Notes under the pieces: generated by a model
Database searches by the model: none
Seen by the model: only the letters and a program-made list of their open reading frames with translations
Told to the model about the DNA's origin: nothing
Translations under genes and position numbers: made by a program
Source of the DNA: Allacma fusca
Taxonomy: Eukaryota > Arthropoda > Collembola > Symphypleona > Sminthuridae
DNA length: 64,000 nt
Assembly (NCBI GenBank): GCA_947179485.1
Contig: OX359250.1
Coordinates: forward strand, 25,988,654-26,052,653
Reading direction: 5' to 3'
Shown: positions 59,960 through 64,000 of the stretch, piece after piece
Numbering within the stretch: the first letter of the stretch is position 1
Layout: each line of letters begins with the position of its first letter

Positions 59960-61342
59960 ATGGTATTTCATCTTTTGTTTCTCCTTTCTTTGCTGACTGG
60001 TAATATTTTATTCAGCCCCCTTCATTTACATTGGAACTTGTATCAAAATTGGTGGGATGTAACACATACTGTTTGTATTCAGACAATGCTGATCCTGGAA
60101 CTGTAAAGCCACAGATCATCGGTGGGGAGGACGCCCGACCAGGGGAGTTTCCATGGATGATTTCTCTACAGTTTTTTAGTAGAGATAAGTGGACGCTTGC
60201 TTGTGGTGGGGCAATTATTGACCACCGACATATTATCTCCGCTGCCCATTGCTGGTTCAATAAGAACCTTCCACATCGTGTGGTAGTTGGGGCGCATAAC
60301 ATCTCAGATGAAAACGAGCCTTCTAGGCAAATCCACGAGCCTTGTCGATTTCATCAACACCCGATGTGGAATTTGTAAGTGACTATAATGGTTGTAAAAA
60401 TTTAGTATTTAATTACATTTAGTCACTTATTTCTTGTCGTTACTTGTTGGGGGATTTTTGAATCAGAACATTCTTCAAGTTACATTTCAAGTAAGTCCAG
60501 ACTGTGTTGAAATGAATTTTTTCTTCTCGAATGTCTTCTCTTCGATTAATACGATTTATTTACGATACCGTACCTTAAAAATATTACCGGAGTGTTTTCA
60601 CTTTACGGTAAAGGTAATTACTGTATTTTAAAAAAGAACGGTTTGAACATGTCTAGAATTTACATAGTGTTGGTAATTTTGTCCTTAAAGAAGCTTTTCC
60701 TTTCCAATAACCGAAAGCATTTTATAAAATTAATTTTATTTATAATGAAACTTAAGAAATTTTCCCAGCCTAACAATCATGGTACTTATTCATACAGTAT
60801 ACATTTTACAAATGACATGATGGTGATTACCTTGAACACATCGATCAAATTCAACGACAAAATTCAACCCGTTCGCTTGGCCCCCTCTGACTCTGATCCA
60901 GTTGGCCAGGTTTGTGTGGCAAGCGGTTGGGGACAACGGGGCGGTTTGATTCTTCAAAAATGTGATCTGCCAGTTATCAGTCTCGAAGAATGTTTACCTT
61001 GGTCAGAAGTAAGTCCTTTTAAGGTTGATGAGTACAACGTTTGTACCCTACCGGAAAAGATGGGTAAAGGAACTACGAAAGTAAGTAAAACACATTTATT
61101 GAATGTTTGTCTCAACATGATTATACCTCTGGCAGAGAAGGAATGTTTTATTTCAATTGACGCCGGTTGTTAAATGCGAATTGTTTCAGGGGGATAGCGG
61201 GAGTGCATTGATATGCCATGACGAGAAAGGTCCTTATGCAACGGGAGTTGTTTCATGGGGTGTAATAGAAGGGGAAGGTGATGTATATGGTGGCGTCAAA
61301 GCACACTTGGAATTTATTAAATGCGAAAAATATAAAGGCTAA
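59960..61342 (+). CDS. Chymotrypsin-fold serine protease (S1A), atypical
   Basis: Exons: 59960-59999 (signal peptide MVFHLLFLLSLLT), 60083-60374, about 60769-61080, 61190-61342. The mature chain begins IIGGEDARPGEFPW. The triad is present: His in SAAHCW, Asp in TNDMMVITL, Ser in GDSGSAL (Ser codon 61196-61198). Cys pairs 42-58, 136-201 and 168-182 are present; 191-220 are both absent. Residue 189 (chymotrypsin numbering) is Gly, so a trypsin specificity is unlikely. The activation site is Gln-Ile, not Arg/Lys-Ile. The 60374 donor leaves phase 2, while the 60769 acceptor needs phase 0. A small exon is missing from my model, or the gene is broken there. It is secreted; digestive or defence roles are both possible. 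Confidence 0.75.
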
Positions 61343-61698
61343 TAAGAATAATCAGTATTCATCGAACCGGCTGTGCCTGCAACAAAATGAAAATTTAGTT
61401 TAATACTTAAGTACATGGATACATCTACAATCCAGTTATTATGCTTCATATATAAATATGTATGTATATATACTTTGGGGAAATAAGATGGTTCTGTCCG
61501 ATTAAAACATCAACTGCATCAAGTAATTATAATATAATAATAATCTTTATTCAGGTCGATATTCTGGTCTAAACCTTTACAACCTTAGTTCTTAAGTTTG
61601 ACAGGAGTCTTATATTAATCTGCATCAAATATACTCCCACATATAATAGCTTGCTCTTTAAATTCAATTATTTTCAATATTGCAGCAAATATAATTTA

Positions 61699-61947
61699 TT
61701 AAATAGGGATAAGCACTCGGTCAATATATTTGACAGAAGCAAGGGCATCAACACGACCTGCACCCACATGGTTGTTAGGGTAAATGCTGTCAGGGATACT
61801 TCCACAGGTCTCGTCAATAGATGAAGTTGGTTGTGCTCCGAAGTTAATAGCAGCCTTGACTTCACTGAATGACAGGTCAGGCTTTTTGGAGTAGAGCAAT
61901 GCTGCCACTCCGGCGGCGTGAGGGCAGGCCATGCTCCCAGTCGGCAC
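61699..61947 (-). pseudogene. Orphan subtilase (S8) C-terminal fragment
   Basis: The minus strand reads TGSMACPHAAGVAALL, the catalytic-Ser region of subtilisin-like proteases (usually GTSMA), then VKAAI, and ends with VGAGRVDALASV, the usual S8 C-terminal signature. Directly upstream in frame is a stop (about 61960), with no acceptor. No Asp or His motifs lie to the right before the DUF4806 gene. The TG swap in GTSMA and the missing N-terminal two thirds suggest a broken or partial copy. It is tail-to-tail with the serine protease gene. Confidence 0.6.
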
Positions 61948-62460
61948 ATGACGTATTTAAAACATCTTTAGTACCATTATGTTGAAGCTCCACTTTGGTG
62001 GAAAAAACGTCCTGGTACGTATATAATCCGTGATTATTCCGACCAAATGTGATGCTTGAAAGCATTTTAAAAACGTATTTTGCCAACTGGTATTTTTTTG
62101 GTTTTTTTCTGGGTACTCGAGTCAATTCATTCAAAATGGCAACCAGCATTTCTATGCAAATGTTTTTCTGTAATAACTAATCTGAAGAAATTAATGTAAG
62201 CATAAAACGTTCACAAGTAATGTATATATGTTTTACTGATACAGAGATTTATTACATGATGCAGGTGGAATTACCGTGTAGTCAAACCATGCTAACACTC
62301 ATAGAATGTTATGTATTTACTCATACAACATAAACAATGATTTTAAAAATAGAGCCCATTAACATCACGAGCAATAACTAATTCAAAATATTCACAATCC
62401 AAATCTTGTTTTAGCAGTAGCTCCAGGAAATAGTTTGAAGGTTACTACTTTGCCTAGATT

Positions 62461-64000
62461 TTAATCCCAGTCATCGTCGGATAATCTGCCTCCTATGTTT
62501 TGCTTTCCTGCAAAAAATTGTTTTTATAAAGTATTAAAATATTGCTGTGAATATTTATTTATAATGTTATGTAAATACGGTGTAGTACACAGTATTTTAT
62601 CCACACATATGTACCTTTTTTAGCAATTCTAACAGGTGCACGCTTCAACCAAGACATAATTCCTGCTTCAATATTGAAAACAGATCTCTCCTTCCGGGTA
62701 AATGGGTTTTGTTTTAAGCAGGCTACAGCATATAACATAAGATGATTAAAAATTCGACTGATAAAATATGGTTACAAATTCAATGTATATTTTTTAATGG
62801 AACTGTACACTTGCCAGCAAGTACCGAAGTTAATCCTAATGCTTCAAAGCTCAACTTTTCTCGTTGCCCCTTGAAGCTGTAGTTCATGGCCACATCATCA
62901 GTCATAAGCTCCTTCAGCATGCGATTTAATACTTTGGTACACTTGGTTCCACCTACAGCACTTAGATGCTGAATCTGTCCACATGTAAAAGTACGCAAAC
63001 CAAGTATTGTTTACACAATTCTGATCCATTCTAAAAACACCCTACTGAATTCAAAAAGTCAACTAAAGCATCTGTAAAAGCTGTTATTGTGGTATCGTGT
63101 ATGAGGTATAAAATACTCACAAGCTTCTGGCGATATTCTTTAACTTGCAAAGATTTTGAGCTAATTAGCTGAAGTGCATCGATTGAGGACGCGGTAACAA
63201 ATTCATCGTCATCGAACTCAACAGTTTTTTCATTTCCGTTTTCTGCAACAGCGACCACATCAAGTTTTCCCCCCATTTCGGACAGCATTGATTTTATTGC
63301 AATGATTTCTTCCACAACAAATCGCTCAAAACTTACTGCAACAGTAATAGATGAAAAATCCCCGTTAAATATTACTCACATTTAAACACATTAAATACAT
63401 TTAGTCTTAGTTATAAACACAACAATGAGACGACTTACGTGAAGGAGTGGATGCATTATTTGACCGTTCTGAAGTACAATTTTCCTCAGAAGTGTCTTGG
63501 TCCTGCGGTAAGCTTTTCTCTACAGCATCGTCATGAGGCTCCAGCTCCTGGTTTAACAGCTGGAACGTGTATTCAGGGATGCTGGAATCATTTGCTAAAA
63601 TTAATGAACTCATGGTTCCACTTGTGGATGGAACCATATCTTTCTCCTGGAAATATATCTTCGGGGTTGGCGGACACGGAGGAATTGCTGGTGGATGTGA
63701 GCACAGATTTTGCTTATTTTTCGTAAATCGTTGCTTCTTTTGTTGATTGCATACGTTCGGAGAATAAGCTGGTAGTCGTTTTGGAATTCGTTTGACAAGC
63801 TCACATTCACTCAAGTCAGATGTGTATTCTGCATGTCGAAGAGCTCGACGGGCTAAATCGTAGGTTTCTGCAAAATGCCGGGGAAAATTGTAAATAACAT
63901 ACATTTCTGGCTCCAAGCACATAACTGTGCTAAAACACTCCACTTGTATATATATACATATATACAGTTTAAACTTACCATAACTCTTCATTTCACGAAC
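62461..64000 (-). CDS. DUF4806-domain protein, 5' end beyond the window
   Basis: Minus-strand exons: 64000-63979 (partial), 63867-63439, 63335-63121, 62974-62809, 62722-62615, 62507-62461. All are GT..AG and phase-consistent, giving 328 codons plus stop. The N-terminal visible part has YDLARRALRHAEYTSDLSE then a basic KRIPKRLP. A Pro/Ser-rich acidic linker follows, then a helical region (VVEEIIAIKSMLSEMGGKLD). The C-terminal HLSAVGGTKCTKVLNRMLKE to SFEALGLTSVLAG segment is the DUF4806 core. The protein ends LSDDDWD. The family is widespread in arthropods, often in many copies, with unknown function. No transmembrane or signal segment is visible in the part present. The donor at 62808 (GTACAG) is weak but is the only one in phase. 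Confidence 0.75.

Overview
The window is AT-rich eukaryotic nuclear DNA from an arthropod. Genes are split by short introns with clear GT..AG borders. The proteins include a perlecan-like matrix protein, a chymotrypsin-fold protease, a cytochrome b561 protein and a DUF4806 protein. The transposons are animal types: BEL/Pao, LINE, hAT and Tc1/mariner-like. A springtail or other basal hexapod is my guess, but nothing here proves it. All gene models were hand-spliced from the sequence, without transcripts.

Layout. 1-8.45 kb is a transposon stack. A decayed minus-strand BEL/Pao pol is interrupted by a hAT-like element (8-bp target duplication) and by an almost complete 6-kb LINE (18-bp target duplication). 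8.77-10.2 kb holds minus-strand exons of a cytochrome b561-domain membrane protein. More minus-strand exons at 22.5-24.3 kb may belong to the same gene. Between them is a nest of mobile DNA: a truncated LINE, a second BEL/Pao with an internal deletion, a retroposed insert, a foldback element, a mosaic repeat holding both a hAT-like and a mariner-like MITE, a minisatellite and a dimeric hAT MITE.

26-31.9 kb has no gene I can support. 31.9-40.5 kb carries three plus-strand genes for small secreted proteins (249, 208 and 162 aa). Each has three exons, and both introns are always in phase 1. 40.9-44.7 kb is again repeats: a CCTTC-rich tract, a hAT-like element with GGGCATTTT motifs, an element with 43-bp terminal inverted repeats, and a Harbinger-like MITE.

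45.1-54.85 kb contains a 15-exon minus-strand gene for a 1270-aa secreted perlecan-like protein, plus a decayed duplicate of its 3' end. Its domain order (laminin EGF, Cys/His/Pro-rich block, laminin IV, five Ig, C-terminal LDL-receptor class A, His-rich tail) is unusual. 59.96-61.34 kb encodes a chymotrypsin-fold serine protease with an atypical activation site and no Cys191-Cys220 pair. A stray subtilase fragment and the 3' part of a DUF4806 gene, which runs off the right edge, complete the window.

The genes do not form one pathway. The common theme is secreted or extracellular proteins separated by nested transposons. I saw no tRNA, rRNA or CRISPR array.
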